This document shows, in pieces, positions 26,583 through 36,621 of a stretch of 64,000 nt of DNA. Positions within the stretch are counted from its first letter, which is position 1. Every line of letters starts with the position of its first letter. The DNA is taken from assembly GCA_963765875.1 (NCBI GenBank), contig CAVXYK010000003.1, positions 298,824 to 362,823 of the forward strand, in the 5' to 3' direction. The stretch is from JAWKOK01 sp963765875. Its GTDB lineage: Bacteria; Chloroflexota; Anaerolineae; Caldilineales; Caldilineaceae. Below the pieces are notes generated by a model. The model had not been told where the DNA came from, did not search any database, and saw nothing but the letters and a program-made list of their open reading frames with translations. Both the position numbers and the translations under genes were made by a program.

Positions 26583-28182
26583 CTACGCCCACGACTCCAA
26601 CGACTGCTTGACCGCAGCACAGAAGGCGTCGGCCGTGGCCCCATCGAGCACTCGATGGTCATAGCTGAAACCGAGCGTGGTCATGGGCAAGAAAGCCATG
26701 TGATCGCCTGTATTTGCCTCTAGCGGATGGCCCTGGCTGATGACCACCGGTCGCTTCTCAATGGCGCCAACGCCCAGAATGCCAACCTGCGGCTGCACAA
26801 GGATCGGTGTCTGAAAACGACTGCCCGATGTACCGTAGTTGCTCAGTGTAAAGGTGCCGTCTGAAAGGTCTGCGGCATTCAGTTCTCCAGCTCGTGCTCT
26901 GACTGCAAAGTCATTCACGGCCCGTGCCAGCCCCATCAGATTCAGATCACCGGCATTCTTGATGACGGGCACAATCAGCCCGCCCATGCCATGTTGATCC
27001 ATGGGCAGTGCGACCGCCATGCCGACGTTGTAGTTCCGCTTGATCAGCACACCTTCATCGGTCCAGGTTGCATTCGCGGCGGGTACAGCCTTCAGGCCCT
27101 CGATGATGGCCGCGATCAGGTAGGCGGTCACGGTCAAGTTGACGCCGGCCTGAGCATATTCGGCCTTGTGCGCCTTGCGGTGCGCCAGAGCGGCCGACAT
27201 GTTCACATCCCACATGGTCGTGACGTGGGGCGCGGTGAAGGCGCTTTCGCTGGTGGTACGCGCCACCGCAGCACGCATTCTCGAGTGCTTGATCAGTTCA
27301 TCATTGGCAGCCCCAACGCTGGCAACCTCAGCGCGGGCAGCGGGGCGAGGCGCCGCCTGCTGCTCGGATGCCATAGACGCCCCCGCAGGAGACTTTTCTT
27401 GATCACCAGTGGAGGGCGCAGATTGGATGCCGGCGGATTGGCTATCGGCGGACTGAGACCATCCAGCCGGGGCCAGATGGTGCTCGGACACTGCCTGCGT
27501 CCCGTCTCGCTCAGCGGCGGCAGCCATCACATCGTAGCGAGTCAACGTGCTCAGCGGTCGACCGGCAGCCACGTCATCGAGGTCGATGTTCTGTTCGGCC
27601 GCAACACGGACCACGGACAGCGGGGGCACATGGGCCAATTCCGGCGGTAGCGTTGCTCCTTTGGTCAGAGGCCTCTTCTGAAGCAGCCGCCAGCACGTCA
27701 GCCTTGGTGATGCGACCGCCGGGTCCGGTGCCGGTCACCTGATCCAAGGCTACAGCCTGGTCGTTGGCGACGCGAACAGCAACCGGCGATGCCTTGACAT
27801 CGCTTCCTGTCGCTGATGACGATTTTTGGGGAACACCATTTGCGTCTGATGGCGGTTGGTCGGTTGCCGGTTGGTCAACTGACGGTAAACTAGATGTCGG
27901 CTGATCGGCCGATGCATCCTCATCAGCAGATTCAACCTGCTCATCCGGCTGGCCGATTACGGCCAGCGCGGCGTCGATACCGGCAATCTCGCCTTCACCA
28001 AAGTTGATCTTCAGGATCGTGCCGCTGGCGGGGGCCGGGATCTCCGTATCGACCTTGTCGGTCGCCACCTCCAGGATAATATCGCCCTCGGAAACGGCGT
28101 CACCTTCTGCGACCCGCCAGGCGCTGACAGTCACATCCTCGACACCTTCACCCAGGTCGGGCAGTTTTAGTTCAGTTGCCAT
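26583..28182 (-). CDS. 2-oxoacid dehydrogenase E2 (dihydrolipoyl acyltransferase) with two binding domains, frameshifted
   Basis: The core acyltransferase of a pyruvate/acetoin/branched-chain 2-oxoacid dehydrogenase, about 532 residues. The lipoyl domain spans about 1-78 with the lipoylated K43 in VATDKVDTE. After an acidic Ser/Pro/Gln linker comes a peripheral-subunit-binding domain (VRVANDQAVALDQVTGTGP, then GRITKADVLAA), then a second one (SVVRVAAEQNIDLDDVAAG, RPLSTLTRYDVMAAA), another linker, and the catalytic domain with SYDHRVLDGATAD. An extra base at about 27657 breaks the frame between the two binding domains; the span is 3n+1. It overlaps the E1beta gene by 16 bases and is the last gene of the operon. 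No E3 gene is nearby. Confidence 0.9.
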
Positions 28183-29174
28183 GTCGGTGTCGCCTCCATC
28201 ATTTCTACGACCGTTGCCTTGATCTGTTCTTTCCAGGGTAGCAGCTGTTGCTCCAACGGCAGCGAAACGGGTATTGGCGAAGGGGCCATACCCAGCCGCC
28301 TTGCCGGGCTCTTCAGCAGATGTGGCGCCTCCTCATAGGTTCGAGCGACAATCTCCGCACCGATACCGGCATTGGACTGTGACTCGTGGACCGCCAGCAG
28401 GCGGCCAGTCTTGGCAACCGAGTTGTAGACGGTCTCCATGTCCAACGGTACAATGGTGCGCAGATCGACGATTTCGACGTCAATGCCGTATTCGGCCTCA
28501 AGTTCTGCTGCCGCTTCCTGAGCCTGCAACTGCGAATAGCTGAAGGTCACCAGCGTTAGATCGGCGCCCTCGCGCTTGATGTCGGCGACACCCAGAGGCA
28601 CGCTGTATGACTCATCCAGATCGGGCAGCTCTCCCCGTGTAAAGTAGAGCATCTTGTGCTCCAAAAAGAGCACTGGATTGTTGTCCCGAATAGACGAAAG
28701 CAACAGCCCCTTGGCATCGTAGGGCGTCGACGGAGCGACGACCTTGATGCCAGGAAAGTGTGCGAAGACGCTCTCTACAGACTGACTGTGCTGCGAACCG
28801 TAGCCCTTACCGCCGCCATGCTGGCCGCGGATAACCATCGGAACATTGAGCAGCCCGCCGGTCATATAATGCATCTTGGCTGCCTGATTGAAGATCTGAT
28901 CGGCGCAGACCAAGAAGAAGTCCATATACATCAGTTCTACCACGGGCCTCATGCCCACGGTGGCCGCCCCGACGGCCATGCCCATGAACCCCTGCTCGCT
29001 GATGGGCGTGTCGAGGACTCGCTCTGGGCCAAACTCATCAAACAGCTTGCGGGTGACCCGGAAGAGGCCGCCGTAGGCCCCAATATCCTCTCCCATAAGG
29101 AAGACCTGATCGTCCTCGCGCATGGACTCGCGCAACGCTTCGTTGATTGCTTGAATGTAGGTTGTCGTTCGCAT
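28167..29174 (-). CDS. 2-oxoacid dehydrogenase E1 component, beta subunit
   Basis: A 335-residue transketolase-fold subunit that, with E1alpha, decarboxylates the 2-oxoacid on thiamine diphosphate and reductively acylates the E2 lipoyl group. Visible landmarks are the start (TTYIQAINEALRESMREDDQVFLMGEDIG), with the Glu of the ThDP site in GEDIG, then FDEFGPERVLDTPISEQGFMG, PMVIRGQHGGG and VVAPSTPYDAKGLL. The C-terminal domain has EIVDLRTIVPLDMETV. Alpha/beta E1 pairs are of the AcoAB/PdhAB kind; pyruvate, acetoin and branched-chain versions cannot be told apart from sequence alone. It starts 15 bases after E1alpha. Confidence 0.94.
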   Translation of the reverse strand: MRTTTYIQAINEALRESMREDDQVFLMGEDIGAYGGLFRVTRKLFDEFGPERVLDTPISEQGFMGMAVGAATVGMRPVVELMYMDFFLVCADQIFNQAAKMHYMTGGLLNVPMVIRGQHGGGKGYGSQHSQSVESVFAHFPGIKVVAPSTPYDAKGLLLSSIRDNNPVLFLEHKMLYFTRGELPDLDESYSVPLGVADIKREGADLTLVTFSYSQLQAQEAAAELEAEYGIDVEIVDLRTIVPLDMETVYNSVAKTGRLLAVHESQSNAGIGAEIVARTYEEAPHLLKSPARRLGMAPSPIPVSLPLEQQLLPWKEQIKATVVEMMEATPTWQLN

Positions 29175-29189
29175 TTTTTATCGCCCTCG

Positions 29190-30218
29190 CTACGGCGCGT
29201 AGACGTCTGTATACGTCTCGCCCAGATCGGGCCATGGGCTCGCAACCGCGAACTCAATGGCTTCGGTTACCTCGGCCTCAACTTCTGCCTCGATCTTCTC
29301 CAGTTCCGCCTCAGAAGTCCCATCGTCTAACAGCCGCTGCCGGAAAAGGACTAATGGCTCTCGACCTCGCTCCTCCTCGATCTCTTCGGCCGTTCGATAG
29401 GTCTCTAGATCGCCGGACATATGGCCCGCCAGGCGATAGGTCATTCCTTCGATGAAGGTCGGGCCTTCACCCGCTCTCGCACGCTCGGCAGCTGCAGAGA
29501 CGGCTTGATAGACTTCCTCAACATCGTTGCCGTTTATCTGTACGCTGTGCATTCCGTAGGCATGCACAAAGCGATAGAGCTCTTCAACCGACGAAGTACT
29601 GTCAATTGGGGTCATTTCCGAGTAGCGATTGTTCTCGCAATAGAAGATGACAGGGAGTTTCCACTTCTGGGCCATGTTGAAGGTTTCGTGCATCACGCCC
29701 TGGAAGATCGCGCCGTCCCCAAAGAAGGTGATCGCCACTTGATCTTCGTGGCGCAGCTTGCTGGCCAGGGCCAAACCGGCAGCCTGTGGAACCTGCGCGC
29801 CGACAATGCCATTGGCCCCCATCATGCCGATGGACGGGTCCACAAAATGCATGGAGCCGCCTTTACCCTTGGCGAAGCCGTCAGACTTGCCAAGTACCTC
29901 GGCGATGGCGGCTTTGGGATCCATGCCGCACGCCAGGGCGTGATGATGGCCGCGATATGTGCATGTTACGTAGTCAGTTGGACGCAAAGCAGCAGCCATA
30001 CCAATTGCGTTGGCTTCATGGCCAATCGCCGTGTGCATTGCGCCCCCAATCTGGCCCGACTCGGCCAGTTCCAATAACGACTCTTCGACGCGACGGATCA
30101 GCAGCATGGACCGATACCCCTGCACCATCTGCTCCGTACTCAATCTGAAATTGTGCGTCTCATTTTCGACTTGCTGAGAGGGCTGAATATCGACTATCTG
30201 CTCTGCCGCCATTTCCAA
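29190..30218 (-). CDS. 2-oxoacid dehydrogenase E1 component, alpha subunit
   Basis: A 342-residue thiamine-diphosphate-binding subunit, first gene of the operon. The ThDP/Mg2+ motif is GDGAIFQGVMHETFNMAQKW ending in CENN; ARGAK-type phospholoop equivalents and GHMSGDLETYRTAEE follow. An early RRVEESLLELAESGQIGG and RGHHHALACGMDPKAAIAEV are typical of PdhA/AcoA. Together with the E1beta and E2 genes it makes the complex that feeds acyl-CoA into central metabolism. The start ATG 30218 has no strong ribosome-binding site (GGGAGTCTTGGAA lies just upstream). Confidence 0.94.
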   Translation of the reverse strand: MEMAAEQIVDIQPSQQVENETHNFRLSTEQMVQGYRSMLLIRRVEESLLELAESGQIGGAMHTAIGHEANAIGMAAALRPTDYVTCTYRGHHHALACGMDPKAAIAEVLGKSDGFAKGKGGSMHFVDPSIGMMGANGIVGAQVPQAAGLALASKLRHEDQVAITFFGDGAIFQGVMHETFNMAQKWKLPVIFYCENNRYSEMTPIDSTSSVEELYRFVHAYGMHSVQINGNDVEEVYQAVSAAAERARAGEGPTFIEGMTYRLAGHMSGDLETYRTAEEIEEERGREPLVLFRQRLLDDGTSEAELEKIEAEVEAEVTEAIEFAVASPWPDLGETYTDVYAP

Positions 30219-30352
30219 GACTCCCGATCTAAATGCAATATTGTCACAATATATTGTCCAAATTATAAGTTTAGGCTGACTCCGCCTATCATGCCGTAAT
30301 TTTCAGCACAATTGAAATCTAGAAGTTACTGCACTACCTTTGGGAACGAAGA

Positions 30353-30545
30353 ATGAAAGACGGACATCATCGTTATGCCAAGGTCGATCCAGGTATCGAG
30401 CAGCAAGTTGACGCCCTGATAGCCAGGATGCCCCAGGCAGAATACGTGTGACAGATGGTCCAGAACTACCCAGATTCCGCCGGCACGGAAGAGACCGAAC
30501 GGCGCATCCGGCGGGGCATCGGCTCAATCCTCAACTGCTCTGACC
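30353..30545 (+). pseudogene. Possible gene remnant of unknown family with an in-frame stop
   Basis: From ATG 30353 a protein-like frame reads MKDGHHRYAKVDPGIEQQVD... for 32 residues to a TGA at 30449-30451 and then continues in the same frame (QMVQNYPDSAGTEETERRIRRGIGS). A one-base change of the TGA to CGA would restore an Arg. I cannot name the family. It lies in the 383-base gap between the dehydrogenase operon and the SDR gene, which otherwise shows nothing. Confidence 0.25.
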
Positions 30546-30601
30546 AGAATTCGTGTGCCTTCGTGAATCGCTTTCCCCCTGGATTTTCCTGCAGAGCCTG
30601 T

Positions 30602-31330
30602 CTACAGATCCTGATTCTGCGGCAACATTACCAGATCACGGATGGTCACATGGGGCGGCTGGGCGAGCATGAAGAGCACGGCGTCCGCCACATCTTCCGA
30701 GCGCAGGCTGGCATGCTTGGCCACCATCTCATCAATGGCTGCCTGCTCGGTGAACCCCCACAGCTCATTGGCAACCATGCCCGGCGCAATCGATCCGACC
30801 CGGATGCCCGACGCCGCCACCTGGCGACGCAGCGTGTGAACAAATGTCTGGATGGCATGCTTCGACGCGCTGTAGATCGGCTCCCAGTGGATATCTTTGT
30901 GGCCGGAGATGGAACTGGTCACCAGGACGTCGCCCGATCCCTGGGCCGTCATGTGGGGCAAGACGGCATGCACACAGCGTAGCACCCCGTCGACGTTGAC
31001 GTCCATCAACATCGCCCACGCGTCAGGATCGCCCTCGGCCACCTGGCCCGGAATGTAGATGCCGGCATTGGCAAAGAGCACGTCAATGCGTCCGAAGTGG
31101 GCCAGCGTCTCTTCAACCAAACGCGCCACATCATCCCCCTTCGTCACATCAACGGTCGTCGCCAACGCCGCCGCGCCAAGCTCGGATGCCAGTGCAGCCA
31201 GCCTGTCGGTTGAGCGCGCCGCCAACACGACTTTGGCTCCTTCATTCACCAGCAGCCGCGCCGTGGCCGCGCCAATACCTGAGCTTGCGCCAGTGATGAT
31301 CACGACTTTGTCTGTAAGTGATTGTTGCAT
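30602..31330 (-). CDS. Short-chain dehydrogenase/reductase (SDR)
   Basis: A 242-residue classical SDR, an NAD(P)-dependent oxidoreductase in the cytosol. It has the cofactor motif TGASSGIG, LFANAG (NNAG equivalent), the catalytic Ser in VTSSISGHKD and the Tyr/Lys pair in IYSASKHA, and the PG motif in APGMVANELWG. The Arg of AARSTDR after the second strand suggests NADPH preference. AGGAGAAG precedes ATG 31330, which I chose over the longer frame from 31378. Substrate unknown. The gap 31331-31675 before the next gene (divergent) holds no feature I can support beyond presumed promoters. Confidence 0.9.
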   Translation of the reverse strand: MQQSLTDKVVIITGASSGIGAATARLLVNEGAKVVLAARSTDRLAALASELGAAALATTVDVTKGDDVARLVEETLAHFGRIDVLFANAGIYIPGQVAEGDPDAWAMLMDVNVDGVLRCVHAVLPHMTAQGSGDVLVTSSISGHKDIHWEPIYSASKHAIQTFVHTLRRQVAASGIRVGSIAPGMVANELWGFTEQAAIDEMVAKHASLRSEDVADAVLFMLAQPPHVTIRDLVMLPQNQDL

Positions 31331-31675
31331 GGTCTTCTCCTGATTGGGTGGGATGCTGAAAAACGGCAAATCGGTCAACAGCGTTCTGAAGACGGTAGGA
31401 CGCAGGATATTGCGGCTCCCACGAACATAGCAAACGAATCATACCGATCGAGCCTGTTTTGCGCCAGCGTTGCTAAAGCCCTCATCGCAAACAGATCGAG
31501 AGGCACACCCTTCTATTCACTCGCCGCCGACAGCATGAACCGATCTGAGCCGATTCCTTCCAGTATTCACCAGTTCCTTGAGAAGCAGTCAGGTATCCTC
31601 AACACATCTGTGGGTTCGATTGTGACGCCGATAGGCGGGGTCTCAGCCATGGATGAAAACACTGAGGAGGGTTCC

Positions 31676-34600
31676 ATGTTTGCTCGATACCGTTTTTTCG
31701 ACCGGACAACAACGATGCTATTCGTCGTTGTCTGCGCCTTGCTGGCAGGTCTATTGCCTGCCTCCGTTCTGCGGGCAGCGCCCATGCAACAAGCTCCGAC
31801 ACTCACCCTCGAGTTGGAGGCCATTGGCGATGCCCGCACCCAGAGCGGCAGCCCGAACACAAATTTCGGCGGCACGCTCCACTATTTCATGACCCCCAAC
31901 GGGCATTACAGCTTCGTCCAGTTTGATCTGGCCGTCATCCCGGCCAACACGATCATCGAGAGCGCCGAACTCCAGTTCGACGTTCTGTTGGTCAACGGCA
32001 CGTCCAACGACGTCGAGGTCGGCGTCGCTGACGGCGCCTGGGACGAGGCGACGCTCACCTGGGCCAACCAACCCGGCGTGACCTGGGGCGGTCCGGTCCA
32101 GACCATCGACAGCCTCGGCGTCGCTGCCTGGGACGTAAAACGCGCGGTCAAGGCCTGGCACGAAAACGGCGCGCCCAACCACGGCTTCGTCCTGCACGGC
32201 AACGGAGGCGACCAGGTAGTGGCCGGTTCCAAGGAGAGCAGCGATCCGCCCAGGCTGGTCGTCACTGTCAGCGCTCCCCCCGAGGACGACAAGCCCCGAC
32301 CGGACCTTGGCGATGCGCCCGACAGCTCCAACCATCACGGCATTGCCAACACAGCCTACCCCGGCATCAATGGTCGCTTCCCAACGGTGTGGAACGTACC
32401 GGCCGGTCAGCCCGCGGGGCCGCGCCACGCCAACGAGACCATGGAGGCGTTCTTGGGCGACCATCTCTCGCGTGAGAATGAGGCCGACGGCGGCCCTGAT
32501 CAGGATGGGCGAAACAACATCCTGGACGGCGGTGCGGACAATGCCAACAACGACCGTGGTGACGATGGCTGGCGCAACCGCGATGCGGCGTTCAACCACT
32601 GCCAACCCACGACTCTGACTGTACGCGTACGCAAAGCGCCCAACGCAACCCGCAACCGGATGTATCTCAATGTCTGGTTCGACGGCGAGCGCGACGGCGA
32701 CTGGGACGACATGCGACGCTGTCGCACCGGCGATAACGGCGAAGAGAACGGCTTGGACGTCCCCGCCTATGAGTGGATTGTCCAGAATCATGTCGTGGAT
32801 CTGAGCGGTATCGCGCCCGGCGACTATGTCGATATCGATGTCAACACCGAGATCGTGCTCAATGACTCACCGGACAAGCGCCACTGGACTCGCTTCGTAC
32901 TCAGCGAGGAACGCGCACTGTCACCCGGCGGCGTCGGCCTGCCTGATGGCCGCGGACCTCATCCTGACAGCGCGCTCGGAACCTATCGCTTTGGCGAGAC
33001 TGAAGATCTGCTCCAGCGACCGCAGCCTGCTGGTGAACCCGGCACGCTGGAACTGAGAAAGCGTGTTTTGACCGACAGTGACCCGGTCGATTACGCGGGC
33101 ACGGTCACCTACGAGATTCGCCTGCGCCATGTGGGCGGCACGGCGCCCATCGAAGCACGCATTGAGGACGAGCTGCCCTACCCACTCCATGTCTTGCGCA
33201 GAATCAACGACGCAGGAGATATCGAGCTTGTGAGCGTCGAAGGCACGCCAGGCGGTGTCAGTCCGTTGCTTGCTCAACTACTCTACAACACAAGCGACCC
33301 CGGCACCATCATGCAACTGATCCGCTGGGACGGCACATTGAGACCCAACGCAGAGGTGACGCTATCGTTCGACGTTCACGTACACCCGCTCTGTTCACCC
33401 AATGAACAGACAGTGGAAATCGACAACGTGGCTGAGGCTCGCACCCGCAGCGGCATCGAACTGACCGAGACCGCCACCTTTACGGCGGCCTGCCCCGGCT
33501 ACACTGCGCGCAACATAGAGATTGAGGAGAACAATGCGAACAATGATGTCATCGACATCGCTGAACTGGATCGCGTTCGCTGGCAAGGTGATGTCCGGAA
33601 CAATAACGCGATGCCGGTTACGCTTGGTTTCTTCCAGCGAGATGACGTTTTCAGTGCAGATGTCGCCGCCGCCACGCCGTTGCGCTTCCTGGAACGGCTC
33701 GAGATAGACCCGAATCAGAGCGTGCAGGTCGATCTTGCTCTACGTATGGAAAACGAGTTTACAGACGAGTTGAAGCTGCCGGTTGACTACGCGCCGGGCG
33801 GCAAGATCGTCTTCTGCATCCTGCCGGGCGAGGACAACGTCTGCCCCGACGCGGAGACGCATCCGCATCTGGTCGGCGAAGCGCCGTTCAGAATCCGGGT
33901 TCGACCCAATGACCTGGGCGACGCGCCCGACAGCACCAACCACGGTGGCATTGCAATGGCCGCCTACCCGGGCGTCCAGGCCAACTACCCCACAGTATTC
34001 GATCCTGCGACCGGCTTGCCTGAAGGGCCCCGACACAGTCACCCGCGTCCCTTCCATTTGGGCCAGCGTGTGAGCCGAGAGGCCGAGGCCGATGTGGGAC
34101 CGGACCAGGATCCGACAAACAATATCGAGCCGGCAGTCGGCACAGCCAACCTTGACCGCGCCGACGACGGCTCGCGACTGCGCAATCTGGTCCACTGCCA
34201 GAGGGCCACAGCCGATGTACAGATCTTCGTCAATCCGCGGGCAGCCGCCTGGTTTGCCGAACAACAAAAGCCGGCCTACCTGAACATCTGGATCGACAGT
34301 GACCGCGATGGTGACTGGGCCGATAGCTTCACCTGTGCAGATGGCCAAGGACAGAATCAGACTGTGGTCGAGCACATCCTCATCGACTACCCCATCGACG
34401 TGGCAACGCTGGGCGCTGGATTGCACAACCTGCCCAATATCGCTACCCAACGCATTGCCTGGCCGGCCCAACTGGCTCAGCGGCCATCATGGGTACGCTT
34501 CACGCTCAGCGAGCAGGAGTCCAACAAGACCCTGGCTGCGGGCGGTCTCAGCTACGGTGACGGACGCGGCTTCGCAGTGCCCTTCCTCACGGGTGAGACC

Positions 34601-36433
34601 GAAGACCATCTATTGCAGCCTGCCGGCGGGCCCGGTGACGGTCCGGATGTTGCAGTCGACCTGATCGGCAGAGTCGTCCAGGCCGACGAATCGGGGAGCG
34701 GTCTGCGTGCTGCCGACACAAGCATGGTCAGCAACATCGACGCTGTCGCTTCCAACCCGGCAGTGAGGTTCAAGATCAACTACGAGAATCGAGGATCACA
34801 GGCCGCACGCGGCGCGCTGCTTGAGTTCCAGATTCCGGAAAAGCTGCGTGACCTGGAAATCGACCTGCTCCAAGCGCCCAATATTGCACCGGACCGTATC
34901 ACGCGCACTCCGGGGACAATCAACCTGGCGTTGCCTGATATGGAACCAGGCGCTGCCGGAACCGTCACGTTGGGCTGGACCGGCTGCCTCACATGCACGG
35001 TCGCCAGCAGCAGCATCAGCAGCGGAGACTACACGGCCTCGGCCAAGGTCACGCTGGACGGCGACACCGACCCCAGCAACGACCAACCGAGCGTCACCGT
35101 GCGCGGTCTGCTCAGCTCGCCCATGGGCGGCGTTCTGATGGACTTTGTTGACGATGGTGCGGGACGAGTCGATCATCTGGTGCGGGGCCAAGCCCTCACC
35201 TGTCGTGACGAACCGAAATTGGGCGGTCGGGCCGAGCCTGGAAGCCCCGTCGAAATCGTCATTGATGGTGCGGTTGCTGCGACAGTCAATGCTGGCGCCA
35301 ACGGGCGCTTCAGCGTCCCCACTGCCAAACTGGACGCCGGCGACCACCGCATCGAAGTCCGCTACCTGGATCAGTTCGGCGCAGCCGCGGCGAACGGCGT
35401 AGGCTTCGACCGAGGATATCTCAGCCCGGATTCACGCCTGCGGGTCGACCCATCGCTGCCCTTCGATCCGGTCAGTCTCCACTTCACGGACAGCCAGGGA
35501 CGCGTGACGCTGCCGACGTTCAGTCGCGACGGGGCCATGAATCTGTCGGGCGCACCCTTCGATGTGCAGCTTCGAAGCGGTGAGACATACCAGGTGGAAG
35601 TGGACGATTGTGCGGGCAATCTCAATGTCGAGCGCATCAGCATCACAGTTGGCGATGTCCTGGTCACCAGCCTCTCAGACGATGATGGCGACGGGCGCTA
35701 TGAAGGTCAGTTCACCTACGACGCCACAGATTCAGTTGCGGCAGCCGGCATTGGTGCCGGAACCCAGACCATCGCGCTGATCGCCACGGACGGTTCGACT
35801 GAATCGGTCTTTGCGGGAAACGTGAACCAACTGTCGAGCGGCGTCGTGCGCAATCGCAGTAGCGGTCAGCCGCTGGCCAACGCAGAGATCGTTGCATTGA
35901 GTGCTCAGCTCACCGGCGAGCAGATCTCGTTCGCCCCATGGAGCGGAGCCGGCCTTGGCCAAGCCAATCCAGTGCAGAGCGATGAGAACGGCGCCTATGG
36001 CCTGGATGTTGAACCCGGGCTCTATCGGCTGAGCGTGACCGCTGACGGCTTCCAGCCTTATCGCACCAGTGAGATCCCTGTGGAATCTGGCGGTCTAGCC
36101 ACCGAAGTCATGCTGGCCCCGGCAATCACAGCCGCCGCCGACCACACACTCTATGTGGATGGATCGGGCTTCACCCCCGCATTGAAGACAGTCAAGCCAG
36201 GCAGTGTAGTTGAGTGGATCAACGTCGATCTGAACGAACACTCAATCGACGGAAACGGCCACGACAGCGGCTTGTTGGCACCAGGAGAAAGCTACAAAAT
36301 GATGTTCGACAGCCAGGCAACATTCACGTTTGTGGACAGCGCCGGTTCTCAGAACGCTGCCACAATCATCGTTACTGATGATGTGAACGAAACACCGGCA
36401 CGCGTCTTTCTCCCAATCGTCCTGGTTCGTTAG
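31676..36433 (+). CDS. Giant secreted GEVED/DNRLRE-repeat protein (1585 aa)
   Basis: An exported cell-surface protein. Residues about 1-35 are a signal peptide (FFDRTTTMLFVVVCALLAGLLP) ending near RAAPMQ. A DNRLRE-like beta domain (about 40-200; FVQFDLAVIPANTIIESAEL) is followed by two long repeats of the GEVED type. Each opens DLGDAPDSxNH and contains AYPG and EADxGPDQD, ends in FGETED or TGETED, and has WFDGERDGDWDD/WIDSDRDGDWAD, possibly Ca-binding. A DUF11-like section lies between them. The rest contains CARDB-like, Ig-like and carboxypeptidase-regulatory-like (about 1400-1480) beta domains, then a plastocyanin-like fold that keeps one His (NEHSID) but has lost the Cys-His-Met cluster. 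The protein ends RVFLPIVLVR. ATG 31676 follows GAGGAGG. It is monocistronic. Confidence 0.85.
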   Translation: MFARYRFFDRTTTMLFVVVCALLAGLLPASVLRAAPMQQAPTLTLELEAIGDARTQSGSPNTNFGGTLHYFMTPNGHYSFVQFDLAVIPANTIIESAELQFDVLLVNGTSNDVEVGVADGAWDEATLTWANQPGVTWGGPVQTIDSLGVAAWDVKRAVKAWHENGAPNHGFVLHGNGGDQVVAGSKESSDPPRLVVTVSAPPEDDKPRPDLGDAPDSSNHHGIANTAYPGINGRFPTVWNVPAGQPAGPRHANETMEAFLGDHLSRENEADGGPDQDGRNNILDGGADNANNDRGDDGWRNRDAAFNHCQPTTLTVRVRKAPNATRNRMYLNVWFDGERDGDWDDMRRCRTGDNGEENGLDVPAYEWIVQNHVVDLSGIAPGDYVDIDVNTEIVLNDSPDKRHWTRFVLSEERALSPGGVGLPDGRGPHPDSALGTYRFGETEDLLQRPQPAGEPGTLELRKRVLTDSDPVDYAGTVTYEIRLRHVGGTAPIEARIEDELPYPLHVLRRINDAGDIELVSVEGTPGGVSPLLAQLLYNTSDPGTIMQLIRWDGTLRPNAEVTLSFDVHVHPLCSPNEQTVEIDNVAEARTRSGIELTETATFTAACPGYTARNIEIEENNANNDVIDIAELDRVRWQGDVRNNNAMPVTLGFFQRDDVFSADVAAATPLRFLERLEIDPNQSVQVDLALRMENEFTDELKLPVDYAPGGKIVFCILPGEDNVCPDAETHPHLVGEAPFRIRVRPNDLGDAPDSTNHGGIAMAAYPGVQANYPTVFDPATGLPEGPRHSHPRPFHLGQRVSREAEADVGPDQDPTNNIEPAVGTANLDRADDGSRLRNLVHCQRATADVQIFVNPRAAAWFAEQQKPAYLNIWIDSDRDGDWADSFTCADGQGQNQTVVEHILIDYPIDVATLGAGLHNLPNIATQRIAWPAQLAQRPSWVRFTLSEQESNKTLAAGGLSYGDGRGFAVPFLTGETEDHLLQPAGGPGDGPDVAVDLIGRVVQADESGSGLRAADTSMVSNIDAVASNPAVRFKINYENRGSQAARGALLEFQIPEKLRDLEIDLLQAPNIAPDRITRTPGTINLALPDMEPGAAGTVTLGWTGCLTCTVASSSISSGDYTASAKVTLDGDTDPSNDQPSVTVRGLLSSPMGGVLMDFVDDGAGRVDHLVRGQALTCRDEPKLGGRAEPGSPVEIVIDGAVAATVNAGANGRFSVPTAKLDAGDHRIEVRYLDQFGAAAANGVGFDRGYLSPDSRLRVDPSLPFDPVSLHFTDSQGRVTLPTFSRDGAMNLSGAPFDVQLRSGETYQVEVDDCAGNLNVERISITVGDVLVTSLSDDDGDGRYEGQFTYDATDSVAAAGIGAGTQTIALIATDGSTESVFAGNVNQLSSGVVRNRSSGQPLANAEIVALSAQLTGEQISFAPWSGAGLGQANPVQSDENGAYGLDVEPGLYRLSVTADGFQPYRTSEIPVESGGLATEVMLAPAITAAADHTLYVDGSGFTPALKTVKPGSVVEWINVDLNEHSIDGNGHDSGLLAPGESYKMMFDSQATFTFVDSAGSQNAATIIVTDDVNETPARVFLPIVLVR

Positions 36434-36508
36434 CAGAAGGGTGGTACGCATATCGAAGAGCGGGTTTCCCTACTTGCCAGGCTCAGCTTGGCAAGTAGGG
36501 AATTCCTT

Positions 36509-36621
36509 AGTGACTGTCCGCAAAAAACCTCCGGGAGGTGGTCAACACCAGTTCGCTTACCTGGAATCTCGTGACCACCTCCCGGAGGTTGGTGTCGCAA
36601 AGTTGTTTGTGGACAATGACC
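36509..36621. repeat. Palindromic MITE-like element, copy 2 (113 bp)
   Basis: The ends are AGTGACTGTCCGCAAA and TTGTTTGTGGACAATGAC, with inner arms ACCTCCGGGAGGTGGTCA and TGACCACCTCCCGGAGGT. It is the same element as at 40648-40760, with more changes in the right end. Confidence 0.85.

Noticed and set aside
31751..32791. 346-residue minus-strand frame inside the giant secreted protein gene
   Set aside because: It is antisense to clear DNRLRE/GEVED coding sequence and has no ribosome-binding site or domain.
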